Source: Undibacterium parvum
Lineage (GTDB): Bacteria > Pseudomonadota > Gammaproteobacteria > Burkholderiales > Burkholderiaceae_D
DNA: 64,000 bases
Direction of reading: 5' to 3'
Assembly (NCBI RefSeq): GCF_003955735.1
Contig: NZ_CP034464.1
Location: forward strand, 4,836,001 to 4,900,000
The notes under the pieces are model-generated. The model was not told where the DNA came from. It did not search any database and was given only the letters and a program-made list of their open reading frames with translations. Shown piece by piece: positions 35,156 to 44,688 of this stretch (position 1 is its first letter; every line of letters starts with the position of its first letter). The translations under genes were made by a program, and so were the position numbers.

Positions 35156-36082
35156 ATGGATACTCTGAGCGGCATAAATAGTTTCGTCAAGGCAGTAGAG
35201 AGCGGTAGCATCGCATCGGCAGCGCGACAACTAGGCATTACGCCCGCCGCCGCCAGCCAAAATATTGCCCGACTCGAGCAATATATGGGGGTGAAATTAC
35301 TGACACGGACGACCCGAAAATTGAGTCTCACCGAGAGCGGCGACGTTTATTATGCGAAAGTGAGCGATGTCTTACATAGGCTGGAACTAGCCAGATCGGC
35401 AGTGGATCAGTTGCAGGGCGTGCCACAAGGCCGCTTGCGCATCGCTACCGCGGTCACCTATGGCAGGCACATCATTGCACCGCTATTGCCGGCATTTTGT
35501 GCGCGCTACCCTAGTCTGTCTATAGAGTTGATCTCGACTGACTTTAACGTCAATCACAGCAATGACGATGTCGATCTCAGCATACGCTTCAAACAGCAGT
35601 TAGAACCGCATCTGGTGAGCCGTCGCATCGCCACCATACCCATGGTGATTTGCGCTGCGCCTAGCTATCTGCAAAGGGCTGGAATACCGCGCACCCCGGA
35701 AGACTTAAAAGAGCATGCTTGTCTGCTGTATCGCATTTCCTTTAATGGTCTGTTATTCAGATGGACCTTTATCCGTGACGGTTTGCACTTCGAACCAGAA
35801 CTGCGTCCCAGCATCATCAGCAATGACATCGATAGCCTAACGCAGATGGCGGTGGCAGGAGCAGGAATAGCCCGTTTAGCTAGTTTTATCGCCGAGCCCT
35901 TGATTGCCAGCGGCCAACTACAAGCTTTATTTGACGAATCATCGGATCAAAACGACGACACCAGAGTGGATGCCGAGCCTCTCGATTTCCATATTTGCTA
36001 TCGTGATCGCGCAGAGGTGAGCCTCAAGATGCGTCTATTTATTGATTACCTGCTGGCCTGTTTACCGCATACCGAGGCTTAA
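35156..36082 (+). CDS. LysR family transcriptional regulator
   Basis: 308 residues. Helix-turn-helix GSIASAARQLGITPAAASQNIARLEQYMG, followed by the substrate-binding domain (GRLRIATAVTYGRHIIAPLLPAF, then FNVNHSNDDVDLSIRF). It belongs to the large PA0477/DmlR-like subgroup whose ligands are mostly unknown. AGGA precedes ATG 35156. The divergent DUF2798 gene is the best candidate target. Confidence 0.9.
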   Translation: MDTLSGINSFVKAVESGSIASAARQLGITPAAASQNIARLEQYMGVKLLTRTTRKLSLTESGDVYYAKVSDVLHRLELARSAVDQLQGVPQGRLRIATAVTYGRHIIAPLLPAFCARYPSLSIELISTDFNVNHSNDDVDLSIRFKQQLEPHLVSRRIATIPMVICAAPSYLQRAGIPRTPEDLKEHACLLYRISFNGLLFRWTFIRDGLHFEPELRPSIISNDIDSLTQMAVAGAGIARLASFIAEPLIASGQLQALFDESSDQNDDTRVDAEPLDFHICYRDRAEVSLKMRLFIDYLLACLPHTEA

Positions 36083-36110
36083 AATAGTCGCGCCGATTAC
36101 GCATCCGCAG

Positions 36111-38162
36111 TTAGCCAGAATACACCGGGAAATCGACATAAAAAGAGCTACCTTCGCCGATCGTGGAGTGGTAACCGATCTCCCCCCCCATCTGGTTGAC
36201 GATCGCTTTCGAAATCGACAGCCCTAAGCCAGAGCCACCTTTTGCCTTGGTATCGGAGGAATCTTGCTGGGAAAATTTTTGAAAAATTCTCTCTCTAAAT
36301 TCTTCAGAAATACCCGGACCACGATCGCTTACCGCTATCCTTATCCGATCGGACGCAAGCAGCTTGGTGGCTATCATCACCGTGTCGCCCTGATTAGAAT
36401 ATTTGCAGGCGTTTGAAAGCAAGTTCGCCATCACCTGCTGGAAACGACCCGCATCGACGTTCACCTGCACATCGGGCGTGGGATTGTGCAGAGCGATGTT
36501 CACCTCTAGTCGCGTGGCGAAAGCTTGATTGACGTCGCGTGCCTCATCAATTAATTTAGCTAAGTTACAGCTCACCTGGGTCAGACTTAAAAGGCCAGAC
36601 TCGAGTTTTTGCACGTCCAATAAATCATTAATAAGCTGGGTCAAGCGCTCGGTATTGGTGTACGCCATTTTCACCAAAGTAGCCGCTTGAACAGGCAAGA
36701 CTCCCGTCACGCCGCCTGCAACCAAACCTAAAGAGCCTCGTATCGCGGTCAGTGGCGTGCGTAATTCATGGCTGACGGTAGAAACGAATTCTTGCTGCAG
36801 GCGTTCGACTTTCCTACGCTCGGTAATGTCGCGGGCGATCAGGATAAATTTATCTTGTCCCAGAACATGCACTTTACTGGTGGTGATTTCAAGCGGGAAC
36901 ACGGCGCCGCCATTGCGCACGCCCTCCACCACACCCAACACTCCGGCTTCGAGTAATTTCCAACTCCCTGCTTGTAAAGTCGGCGTCAGTTGTTGCATAT
37001 TACGACCTAACAGATCCTTGGCAGAGCAGGCAAAAATTGATTCGGCAGAGTGATTAAATGACTCAATATCCCCTCTGTCATTGGTCGTAATAATTGCATC
37101 AGCAGCATTTTGCACTATGGTGTCTAGCCTATCGGAAGACGCCTTCAATTCATCTTTTTGTAATTCCAGATCATGCAACAAAGATGTTTTGGCAGCGTTG
37201 GCACTGAGGGCATGCTGCTCACTGCGTTGCAAACGCCCGACCATGGCGATCACGAACACGCTAAATGCGATGATCAACAAAGAGGCGATCAAAGACAAGC
37301 GTAGCGCCTCTATCTTTCTGGTCTGGTAAGGTGCCAGCGCATCTTCTATCCCGATTGCTGCGGCGACATACAGAGGGTAATTTTTAATTTTTCTATAACT
37401 AAACAAGCGCTCTTTGCCATCCACCACACTGGTACTACGCATATCGCCGCTGCCATTGGCCAATGCCGCCTTAAAGATCATCCCTTTTGAGAGATCTTGG
37501 CCGACCTCAGCCGATTTACCATCGCGCCGCGCACGCACGATGCCATCTTCGCCAAACATCGTTACCGTGCCATGTTTGCCTAAATTAATCTCGTCATAGA
37601 AACGGGTGAAATAAAAAGGATCGACCGAGACCACCGCGACGCCATTAAAACTACCGTCGGCATGATTGATTCGGCGTGTCATTTGCAGCGACCATTTTTG
37701 CGAGATACGACCCAACACAGGTTTACTGACAAATAATTGCCCCAGGTCTTTTTCCATGTGTACGCGTATATGTTCGCGATCAGCCAGGTTAGTCTTTTTC
37801 ATAGGCAAATTAGACAAGGCCAACTCACCCTTTTGATCGACTATCGATACCTGATTCAAAATATCTCCGAGTATGATGCCGCTCTTCATATAGGACAGCA
37901 GATCGAAACGCAGACCCGACACCAGATAATGCTCACTGACAAATAAGGCCGCCTGATCGGCAGTCTGCAAGGTGCGTATGGTGTGCTCTTCTATGGTGCG
38001 GGCATAATTGCGAGCGTCTTTTTGCGCTGTTTGTATCGCCTCGTTTTTAGCATCTAATAATTGATAATAAGTACTGCCCCAGATATACGCCAACAGCAGC
38101 AAGGAAAATAGACTCAAGCCCACCCTGGCATCCCGATTTCTATTTTTAGCGAGCAATTCCAT
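36111..38162 (-). CDS. membrane sensor histidine kinase with Cache and PAS domains
   Basis: 683 residues. Membrane segment about 15-33, periplasmic double-Cache domain about 40-280, second membrane segment about 287-310, PAS about 345-450, and HisKA with phospho-acceptor His in SHELRTPLTAIRGSLG near residue 465. HATPase motifs SNACKYS, DRGPGISEE and GGSGLGLSISKAIV follow. No receiver domain is fused and no response regulator is adjacent, so it is an orphan kinase. The frame is open 22 codons upstream; ATG 38162 gives a proper signal-anchor start. It is convergent with the LysR gene, 28 bases apart. Confidence 0.93.
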   Translation of the reverse strand: MELLAKNRNRDARVGLSLFSLLLLAYIWGSTYYQLLDAKNEAIQTAQKDARNYARTIEEHTIRTLQTADQAALFVSEHYLVSGLRFDLLSYMKSGIILGDILNQVSIVDQKGELALSNLPMKKTNLADREHIRVHMEKDLGQLFVSKPVLGRISQKWSLQMTRRINHADGSFNGVAVVSVDPFYFTRFYDEINLGKHGTVTMFGEDGIVRARRDGKSAEVGQDLSKGMIFKAALANGSGDMRSTSVVDGKERLFSYRKIKNYPLYVAAAIGIEDALAPYQTRKIEALRLSLIASLLIIAFSVFVIAMVGRLQRSEQHALSANAAKTSLLHDLELQKDELKASSDRLDTIVQNAADAIITTNDRGDIESFNHSAESIFACSAKDLLGRNMQQLTPTLQAGSWKLLEAGVLGVVEGVRNGGAVFPLEITTSKVHVLGQDKFILIARDITERRKVERLQQEFVSTVSHELRTPLTAIRGSLGLVAGGVTGVLPVQAATLVKMAYTNTERLTQLINDLLDVQKLESGLLSLTQVSCNLAKLIDEARDVNQAFATRLEVNIALHNPTPDVQVNVDAGRFQQVMANLLSNACKYSNQGDTVMIATKLLASDRIRIAVSDRGPGISEEFRERIFQKFSQQDSSDTKAKGGSGLGLSISKAIVNQMGGEIGYHSTIGEGSSFYVDFPVYSG

Positions 38163-38496
38163 ACCGGTTAAAACCCTGTGAATATTTGATTTAACGAGAG
38201 CAAAGTGAAACCGCTTGCAATTAAGCAACTTCAGAAGACTAAGGACGGAGATGTACGCGCCACAAAATAAGAACTCGCAATATAAAAGAGACTACCTTCT
38301 CCGCAGCTTTCTGGCAAACAGAAGTAGCTGTATTTTCAATAATTATCACGATTTAATTCTTCATGAAGGCGCCTATGGCGAAAACCAAAGTCCCCCTCAT
38401 CGCTGACATAGTCGTGGCAAGAGCACTCATACTTAGCAAAAGGGTAGGACTCGCATGCTAAGATAAACGGTTTCCCCAATTTCATAGCGATAAAAA
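38163..38496. other. intergenic region, no clear content
   Basis: A 334-base gap between a divergent kinase and a small hypothetical gene. A 63-codon open frame (38215-38406) has no ribosome-binding site and unlikely composition. No repeat or obvious promoter is seen. Confidence 0.4.
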
Positions 38497-38850
38497 ATGA
38501 CTAACGATACCGATATCCAGCTGAGCGGCCCCTTTAAAGCCACCGATTCATCCGGCGCCAACCATGAGGTCAAGGCCATTCGTATTTTCGACGAAGGCTA
38601 TGGCATCATCGACGTATATGTTGACTTTTCCGGCCCCATCGAAAACAGCCTGTGCAAGGACAAAATACTGTTAGGCCACATCATGGCAAAACTACGCAGC
38701 CTCGGCTATGTAGGCCCCGACTTCGGCCATAGCGATCTCGGTCTGCAAGAAAGAAAACTGATAGTTTTAGAAGCGCCAGAAGAATTTTGTGCTTTCGCCA
38801 AAAAACATGGCTGGACCAATCTGGCTGAAGAGTTCGACGAAGAAGAATAA
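38497..38850 (+). CDS. small acidic conserved-looking protein of unknown function
   Basis: 117 residues. I do not recognise a family. A compact beta-rich N-terminal half (KAIRIFDEGYGIIDVYVDFSG) is followed by a helical region and an acidic tail EEFDEEE. No signal peptide or membrane segment. Codon use matches its neighbours and the length is stable, so it is probably a real cytosolic gene. It is convergent with peptidase E, with a family-A repeat between them. Confidence 0.7.
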   Translation: MTNDTDIQLSGPFKATDSSGANHEVKAIRIFDEGYGIIDVYVDFSGPIENSLCKDKILLGHIMAKLRSLGYVGPDFGHSDLGLQERKLIVLEAPEEFCAFAKKHGWTNLAEEFDEEE

Positions 38851-38870
38851 AAAAAGAAAAAAATTAAGCA

Positions 38871-38951
38871 CCCACGCCAACACGCATATCCTATGCGGCC
38901 TGCAGCCTGGCATGCCCGAAGAAGCGCATGGAATATGCGCGCTGGCGTGGG
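38871..38951. repeat. palindromic repeat family A, copy 2 (also terminator-like)
   Basis: CCCACGCCAACACGCATATC...GCGG pairs with GCGCATGG...GCGCTGGCGTGGG. An A run precedes it and a T-rich run follows, so it forms a plausible bidirectional terminator for the convergent genes on either side. Confidence 0.75.
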
Positions 38952-38958
38952 CTCAATT

Positions 38959-39687
38959 TTATTTTTTGCAGACGACCGCAGAACTAAGGTAGGTCTGCAC
39001 AATCTCCACATCGGGAATCGCGCTAGTGCGCACCCCATCCTTCGTGCTCTGTACCTGATACGCACTTACTCCCGCTTTACCCTGCACAATGCGCGTCAGC
39101 TTGCCATCGACAAAATGCACGGCAGCACCATCATCGATGGCGATACCATCTCTGATTTCGCCTTGCATGAGCATTTGTTCAAAACTTGGCCGCCTTGCCA
39201 CATCATCCGAATAATGCGGACAGCAACTACCAGGCAAAAATCCCAATCCAGGAATGGCGCTGAGGTGATCGGCGTAAGAATCCGTTACGCCTGATTCAAA
39301 CCAGCAAATCGCACCAGCGCTAATCCCCGCCAACAGCACGCCCTGCTGCATCGCCTGCCGCAAAATATCATCGAAACCCCACGCCTGCCATACCGCCAGC
39401 ATGCTTTTGGTATTACCGCCGCCGACAAAAATAATATCCTGCGCCAGCGCCCAAGCCAGCAGATCAGGAGTCCGATCAAAAAACTTTAAATCACTAGGAC
39501 AACACGCCAACGTAGAAAAACGCTGATAAAACTTGATGATATAAGCCGGATCTTCGGCACTGGCGGTAGGCACGAAGCCTATGCGTGGATTCGTTAGCCC
39601 AGACTGCTCCAGAATGTAGCGATCCAAACCAGGCTCAGTGCCGCAAGAAAAGCCGCCGCCACCGAGGGCGATGATGTGTGTTTTCAT
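38959..39687 (-). CDS. peptidase E family protein (S51, alpha-aspartyl dipeptidase-like)
   Basis: 242 residues. The nucleophile elbow GISAGAICWFE carries the catalytic Ser, and IIFVGGGNTKSMLAVW and GFVPTASAED fit family S51. Such enzymes hydrolyse Asp-X dipeptides in the cytosol; related members include cyanophycinase. No cyanophycin synthetase is present here, so dipeptidase is the better reading. ATG 39702 (five codons earlier) is an alternative start. Confidence 0.85.
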   Translation of the reverse strand: MKTHIIALGGGGFSCGTEPGLDRYILEQSGLTNPRIGFVPTASAEDPAYIIKFYQRFSTLACCPSDLKFFDRTPDLLAWALAQDIIFVGGGNTKSMLAVWQAWGFDDILRQAMQQGVLLAGISAGAICWFESGVTDSYADHLSAIPGLGFLPGSCCPHYSDDVARRPSFEQMLMQGEIRDGIAIDDGAAVHFVDGKLTRIVQGKAGVSAYQVQSTKDGVRTSAIPDVEIVQTYLSSAVVCKK

Positions 39688-39702
39688 AGTCAGGTCAGTC
39701 AT

Positions 39703-40075
39703 CGTAAAATCTAATCCGGTAGAATATCAAATAATCATTGTCTTGAGAGTAATGATTTTCTAATCGTAAAAATATAGAAATGAAACCTATCCCCTGCTCT
39801 AATTCTAGGAGCAATAAATCGCCAAAAATTGCACGCCCCGATAGCCACCAATACATGCATATTTTCGCCTCATCCTATAAATCAAACTAATTAAAAACAA
39901 CAAAACCGGCATATATTCATTCATTAGCAGTCTGGTATTGTTTGCGAAAAATTGCGGTACTACACTCAATTCATCAGCCCGAAATCTACTTTGAACTGAT
40001 GATTTGGTGCTGTTCTAAAACCCTGCGCAATTTATCCAATTGACGCAAGCTATAAAACCAACAGGAGCGTCTGCA
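39703..40075. other. intergenic region, promoter space for two divergent genes
   Basis: A 373-base AT-rich gap between peptidase E and the exported protein at 40076. No repeat, RNA gene or coding frame is recognised. The ribosome-binding site AGGAG at 40063-40067 belongs to the downstream gene. Confidence 0.45.
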
Positions 40076-41710
40076 ATGAATGCAATAAAAGTACAACTTT
40101 TGATGTCTGCAGTGGTATTGGCTTCCGGCTTGCCAGCCTTGGCGGCGGCGCAGGAGAATGCTCAGATGGCAGCAAGCCCTCACAAAGTAGAAATCATAGA
40201 ATCAAGCCACCATGACCATTCCTTCGTACTGCGCGATACGGTAGGCAAAGCAGTCGATCCGCATTACCGCAAGGAAGCCAAAGAAAAGCGCCGCGTCCCT
40301 TATGTCGACTCTCCCAATTTCGAGACAGATGCAGCAGCGCAATTAAGCCATGTCAGCTCCAACAGCAAGAACTTAGCCGCGCCAACTAGCGCAGGCCTGG
40401 GTTTTGATGGTATGGGTCAAGGTTTTAGCGGCCCATCTGGTGTCTTCGCAGTGCAATCAGCGCCACCGGATACCACTGGCGCGGTAGGCGCCAGTCAATT
40501 TGTACAATGGGTCAATTCCTCATTGACGGTCTTCAACAAAGCCACAGGCGCTGCCACCTACGGGCCGGTAAAAGGGAATACCTTGTTTAGCGGCTTTGGC
40601 GGCGCCTGCGAGACCTCTAACGATGGCGACCCTGTGGTCCAGTATGACAAAATCGCGAATCGCTGGGTGCTGATGCAATTTGCGGTTCCTAGCGGTGGCC
40701 CCTACTTTCAATGTATCGCCGTATCCAAAACCTCAGACGCCACAGGTGGCTACAATCGCTACGCCTTTCAGTATTCTGGCTTCAATGATTATCCCAAAGC
40801 AGGGGTGTGGCCAGACGCCTACTACGTCACCTACAATATGTTCGTGCCCAATACCTTTGGCGGAGCCAAAGTGTGCGCCATGGATAGGGCCGCGATGGTC
40901 GCGGGCGCAGCCACCGCAACACAGCAGTGCTTTCAGTTAAGCACTAGCTATGGTGGTCTGTTACCAGCCGATTTGGATGGCACGATTTTACCGGCCGCTG
41001 GCAGCCCCAATTACATGCTTAATCTGGGTACCAATTCTCTGAATATGTGGAAGTTTCACGTCGACTGGGTAAGTCCTGGCAATTCCACCTTAACTGGGCC
41101 TAGTGCGATTCCCGTCACCGCATTCAACGCTGCCTGTGCTGGTGGAACTTGCATTCCTCAAGCTGGAACCAGTCGCACCCTCGATTCTTTGGCAGACCGT
41201 GCCATGTATAGACTGGCGTATCGCAAATTTGCCGATGGTCATGAGGCTTTGGTCGTCAATCACGCAGTAAAAGTAGGCAGCAATAGAAAAACCTCGTATA
41301 GCGCCACCCGCTGGTATGAAATTCGCAATCTATCCGGCACACCAATGGTGTATCAGCAATCGACCTATGCACCTGACAATACGTCACGCTGGATGGGAAG
41401 TGTCGCGATGGATAAAATGGGGAATATCGCCTTGGGCTATAGTGCATCGAGCAGCGCGATTAAACCGGCATTACGCTTTGCCACACGTTTAGCTGCTGAC
41501 CCGGTCAACACCTTGAGTAACGAAACCCTAATCATGCAAGGAACGGGGTCGCAAACGGGGACTTTGAGTCGCTGGGGTGATTACAGCCACATGAGTGTCG
41601 ATCCTGTCGATGACTGCACTTTTTGGTACACATCAGAATACCTGAAGGCTGACGGAACTTTCAATTGGAGTACCCGCGTTACTTCCTTCAAAATCAATGG
41701 TTGTCAATAA
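40076..41710 (+). CDS. large exported protein of unknown function (possibly beta-propeller)
   Basis: 544 residues. Signal peptide with core LLMSAVVLASGLPALAAA, likely cleaved before QENAQ. The mature part is rich in Gly, Ser, Thr and aromatic residues, with recurring blocks such as GAVGASQFVQWVNSSLTVFN, RWVLMQFAVPSG and SRWGDYSHMSVDP that suggest a repeated beta structure. Cys pairs fit an extracytoplasmic protein. I cannot assign a named family. The AGGAG site fixes the start. The terminator at 41741-41770 makes it monocistronic. Confidence 0.75.
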   Translation: MNAIKVQLLMSAVVLASGLPALAAAQENAQMAASPHKVEIIESSHHDHSFVLRDTVGKAVDPHYRKEAKEKRRVPYVDSPNFETDAAAQLSHVSSNSKNLAAPTSAGLGFDGMGQGFSGPSGVFAVQSAPPDTTGAVGASQFVQWVNSSLTVFNKATGAATYGPVKGNTLFSGFGGACETSNDGDPVVQYDKIANRWVLMQFAVPSGGPYFQCIAVSKTSDATGGYNRYAFQYSGFNDYPKAGVWPDAYYVTYNMFVPNTFGGAKVCAMDRAAMVAGAATATQQCFQLSTSYGGLLPADLDGTILPAAGSPNYMLNLGTNSLNMWKFHVDWVSPGNSTLTGPSAIPVTAFNAACAGGTCIPQAGTSRTLDSLADRAMYRLAYRKFADGHEALVVNHAVKVGSNRKTSYSATRWYEIRNLSGTPMVYQQSTYAPDNTSRWMGSVAMDKMGNIALGYSASSSAIKPALRFATRLAADPVNTLSNETLIMQGTGSQTGTLSRWGDYSHMSVDPVDDCTFWYTSEYLKADGTFNWSTRVTSFKINGCQ

Positions 41711-41740
41711 TAGCGCCACGTGACGATAATAAAAATTACT

Positions 41741-41770
41741 ATCCCCGGCCTGTGCCGGGGATTTTATTTT
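41741..41770 (+). terminator. rho-independent terminator
   Basis: ATCCCCGGC-CTGT-GCCGGGGAT followed by TTTATTTT, 31 bases after the stop of the exported protein gene. Confidence 0.93.
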
Positions 41771-41789
41771 CAAGCATAAATTTTCGACT

Positions 41790-42737
41790 ATGAATGCGAT
41801 CAAAGCGTCATTTGCGATTTCTCTCCTTGCTGTCAGCCTTGCTGCCATTTACTTGCTCTTCCCATCTGGGGCATTAAAAGAAAACCCCTCATCGCAAGCA
41901 ACAACGGGGCTTTCCGCTTCCGCGTCTGTTTCCGTATCTACGCTAGCATCACCGACTATCGATATTCAGCATTCAGAGGCGATCAAGTCAGCGACCAAGT
42001 TATTGGGTAATCCCTTAGAGCGCAGTAGCAATTTACGTGCTATCTACTATCAATTTAAAGACAGCCAAGACCCGATTGAACGGCATACGGCATATCGCGC
42101 CTGGTCCGCTTGCTTCCCAACCTTTATCGCAGCAGCAGGGCAAAGTGTCACTGTAGAGGAGCTCACCAGTAGCCTACCAGTCAATAGCCCAAATCGCGCT
42201 GCCCGTATAGAGGCTTACCGGAATTTACAGGGTCGCTGTAAAGCCTACTCAGATATGCCAAGAGAGGAGACACTTAGGCTCACGGCGGAGCAGCAAGAAG
42301 CGGCAAATAGTGGACGCATTTTAAGCCCTGGGGACACCGCGGCAAAACAACTCACCGACGGCAATCAGGAAGCCGCCTTAAAAATTGTGTATAACATTCT
42401 GGCCTCCAAGGATGCTTTTGCGATCAACTCTCTAAAAGACTTCGTCCAGCAATACCTGGTATTGCAAGTAGATGCACAAATGCTCACCAGTAGCGAACGG
42501 CCAGATTTACGCGCAATGGCATTTTCATTGGCAGCCTGTGAATTGGGTTTGGAGTGTGGACCAGGATCACTCAGCGCGTTACAGCTATGTACCAGCATCG
42601 CCCAGTGTTCAGGCACGGTGGGCGAACGCTACTTGCAGGCACTGCCAAACCAAGCAGATCGTGAGCGACTACACGCCGAAACCAGACGTGTGCTCGATGC
42701 TATACATAGCGGCGACTTTAAACGATTAGGTTTGTAA
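41790..42737 (+). CDS. exported or membrane-anchored protein of unknown function
   Basis: 315 residues. An N-terminal hydrophobic segment (about 7-26) acts as signal or anchor. The rest is helical and soluble, with Cys near residues 109, 150, 250, 256 and 267-273. No family recognised. Its first residues MNAIK match those of the exported protein just upstream, though the remainder does not. It starts just after the upstream terminator, so it needs read-through or its own promoter. Confidence 0.65.
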   Translation: MNAIKASFAISLLAVSLAAIYLLFPSGALKENPSSQATTGLSASASVSVSTLASPTIDIQHSEAIKSATKLLGNPLERSSNLRAIYYQFKDSQDPIERHTAYRAWSACFPTFIAAAGQSVTVEELTSSLPVNSPNRAARIEAYRNLQGRCKAYSDMPREETLRLTAEQQEAANSGRILSPGDTAAKQLTDGNQEAALKIVYNILASKDAFAINSLKDFVQQYLVLQVDAQMLTSSERPDLRAMAFSLAACELGLECGPGSLSALQLCTSIAQCSGTVGERYLQALPNQADRERLHAETRRVLDAIHSGDFKRLGL

Positions 42738-42941
42738 ACGCGCGAAGATCCGGCCGTTTAGCGGTCACGATGACGGCATTAATAATTAAAGGGACGCCGT
42801 TTCGATAGCAGTCTCAATAATTTAACTTTCACAATACCTGCAAACCGGTGGATGCAAATAATTTACTGCTTATTCCGATGCCGTTGAGCTTAATCAAATG
42901 CATGCAATTCATTGCAAAAACTGAGTATGTTATACTTGCTT
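42738..42941. other. intergenic region upstream of the lipoprotein leader
   Basis: The first half of a 405-base gap. No gene or repeat recognised, apart from the promoter-like sequence at its end. Confidence 0.4.
42908..42936 (+). promoter_or_regulatory. candidate extended -10 promoter
   Basis: TGTTATACT (TG at 42928-42929, TATACT at 42931-42936) is a good extended -10. The -35 region at 17-base spacing, TTCATT, is weak, as is normal for this class. It would start a transcript near 42942 that runs into the lipoprotein gene. Confidence 0.45.
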
Positions 42942-43142
42942 AGTGGAAACAACCTCCATGTCGTGCAAGGGTGGTAGATAAATACCGAAAGCACAAGTCT
43001 TTCTAGTAAAGACTATGTGTTCAACTGAGACCCACCTGTCCGCACTTAGAAAATCAATGCGTGCCATTGGTTTAATTATATCAAATGCATCAAAAATTTA
43101 GCATACCTAAGCATGCTATTTATACATTAAAAAGAACTCGTA
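42942..43142 (+). other. long, possibly structured 5' leader of the lipoprotein gene
   Basis: About 200 bases with several potential stems. GTGC...GCAC encloses GGTA-GATAAA-TACC. CACAAGTCTTT-CTAGT-AAAGACTATGTG is a strong hairpin. GGTGG near 42970 can pair with CCACC near 43035, and AGTG at the start with CACT near 43050. Some stems are mutually exclusive. It does not match a riboswitch consensus I know. The function could be an mRNA leader or a small RNA. Confidence 0.3.
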
Positions 43143-43832
43143 ATGACAAATTATTCTCTTAAACTTTTGGCTTCTAGCCTAGCACTCGCCATTTTATCCG
43201 CCTGTGGCGGTGGCAGTTCTGATGCACCAGCAGTTGCCGCGACTGGCAGTAACGCGACCGCAACGACACCAGTGGTGCCGGTAGTCACACCAAGCACACC
43301 AGAAGGCCCATTATCAAAGTATGTGGGTACTTGGGTACATAAATGTGAGTACGACTCCAACGAAACATTGGTGCTGACTGCAACCAACAATGGCATCACC
43401 TTAAGTGGTAATGATAAAGAAGAGTACTTCGATAACATCGGATGCACAGGAGCGGTCATAGCAACAAGTACGACTGCTGCGCCACAACCATTACAATATA
43501 TTTCCACTGAGACCAACCGCAGTGCCACCCTGATAGATCGTAACGTCGCCGATAACCTTAAGTTACAGGCTACGTTTACAGGTAACTTTGATATTATTTC
43601 CACTGTTAACGCCACGCCCCAATACACAGGTAGCGGGGTAACTACTAAGTTAGTCGATGGCAAAACAGAAGTCACTATTACTAGAAGTCATGGCTCATCT
43701 ACCCGGACGATTGTTCCAACTTCCATAGAAAGAAAAATCGCCGTTACCATCAGAAATGGTGAAATGCTGATGTGTACTCAGCTTCCTGGTGCCGTCCCTA
43801 GTTTTGAATGCGACTGGACTTACCATCGTTGA
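43143..43832 (+). CDS. lipoprotein of unknown function
   Basis: 229 residues. Lipobox LSAC with lipidated Cys21, followed by a Gly/Ser/Thr/Pro-rich linker (about 22-60) and a beta-rich globular part with four Cys that could form disulfides. With Gly after the Cys it should be sorted to the outer membrane by the Lol system. No family recognised. It may be controlled through the long leader upstream. Confidence 0.75.
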   Translation: MTNYSLKLLASSLALAILSACGGGSSDAPAVAATGSNATATTPVVPVVTPSTPEGPLSKYVGTWVHKCEYDSNETLVLTATNNGITLSGNDKEEYFDNIGCTGAVIATSTTAAPQPLQYISTETNRSATLIDRNVADNLKLQATFTGNFDIISTVNATPQYTGSGVTTKLVDGKTEVTITRSHGSSTRTIVPTSIERKIAVTIRNGEMLMCTQLPGAVPSFECDWTYHR

Positions 43833-43841
43833 TGTAAACCT

Positions 43842-43941
43842 CAGGTGCTGATTGAGCTAATTGGCACCTGGCTTTATCGGTCTCGCTTTATCAGGCTGGT
43901 TTGATTAATTGATTAATTGATTGATTGATACAAACCAGCCT
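43842..43941. terminator. two hairpins between convergent genes
   Basis: CAGGTGC/GCACCTG (43842-43870), then AGGCTGGTTTG/CAAACCAGCCT (43893-43941) whose loop is a run of TGAT/TAAT repeats. Neither has a classical T tract. They probably mark the end of the lipoprotein and lolD transcripts. Confidence 0.5.
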
Positions 43942-43992
43942 AGTTACAACAACGCTATAAACTTGACCCTTAGCTCAACGCTAGGATCAAGC

Positions 43993-44688
43993 TCACACCG
44001 CCACTAAGCCATTATCGGCTAGCCGTAAAATCCGGTCGCAGCGTTTCGCCAGTTCGGCATCGTGGGTGACGATGACGAAGGCCGTACCCAGCGTGGCCGA
44101 CAACTCCAGCATCAAGGCAAAGATCTGATCGGCGATGCCGCGGTCGAGATTGCCGGTCGGTTCATCGGCCAAGACGCAAGCCGGTTGCGTCACCAGCGCG
44201 CGCGCCAACGCCACGCGTTGCCGCTCACCGCCAGACAATTCACCTGGCACATGCGAGACGCGGTGTCCTAGTCCTACCCGCTCAAGTATCTTGCGTGCCG
44301 CTTCTTGTGCTTCTACCCGCTTTACGCGGCGTATCAGCAAGGGCATGGCGACATTATCGAGTGCCGAAAACTCAGGCAGCAAATGATGGAACTGATACAC
44401 GAAACCGAGCGAAGTATTGCGCAGCTCGCCGCGCGCAGTCTCGCCCAGACTGGCAAAATTTTGGCCTTGTAACACCACCGTGCCATTAGTCGGCGTATCT
44501 AGTCCACCGAGCAAATGCAGCAAGGTCGATTTGCCGGAACCAGAAGCACCGACGATCGCCACCCGCTCACCCGCTTTGACGTTCAAATCTATATTATTCA
44601 AGACCTTGACTGCATACTCGCCCTGGGTGAAAGTCTTGCCCAGATTAGTGCAAGATAGGACGGTTTTTTGGATATCAGGATTACTCAT
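43993..44688 (-). CDS. lolD: lipoprotein-releasing ABC transporter ATPase
   Basis: 231 residues. Walker [10 protein letters not shown], signature [15 protein letters not shown], Walker [12 protein letters not shown] and switch His THD are all present, and the sequence is LolD-like throughout ([17 protein letters not shown]). It powers release of outer-membrane lipoproteins from the inner membrane to LolA. It overlaps the permease gene by eight bases, so translation is coupled. Confidence 0.96.
   Translation of the reverse strand: MSNPDIQKTVLSCTNLGKTFTQGEYAVKVLNNIDLNVKAGERVAIVGASGSGKSTLLHLLGGLDTPTNGTVVLQGQNFASLGETARGELRNTSLGFVYQFHHLLPEFSALDNVAMPLLIRRVKRVEAQEAARKILERVGLGHRVSHVPGELSGGERQRVALARALVTQPACVLADEPTGNLDRGIADQIFALMLELSATLGTAFVIVTHDAELAKRCDRILRLADNGLVAV

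Noticed and set aside
42942..43060. Cyclic-di-GMP (GEMM) riboswitch
   Set aside because: GGTAG...TACCG looks like the second GEMM stem, but the rest of the conserved core is missing.
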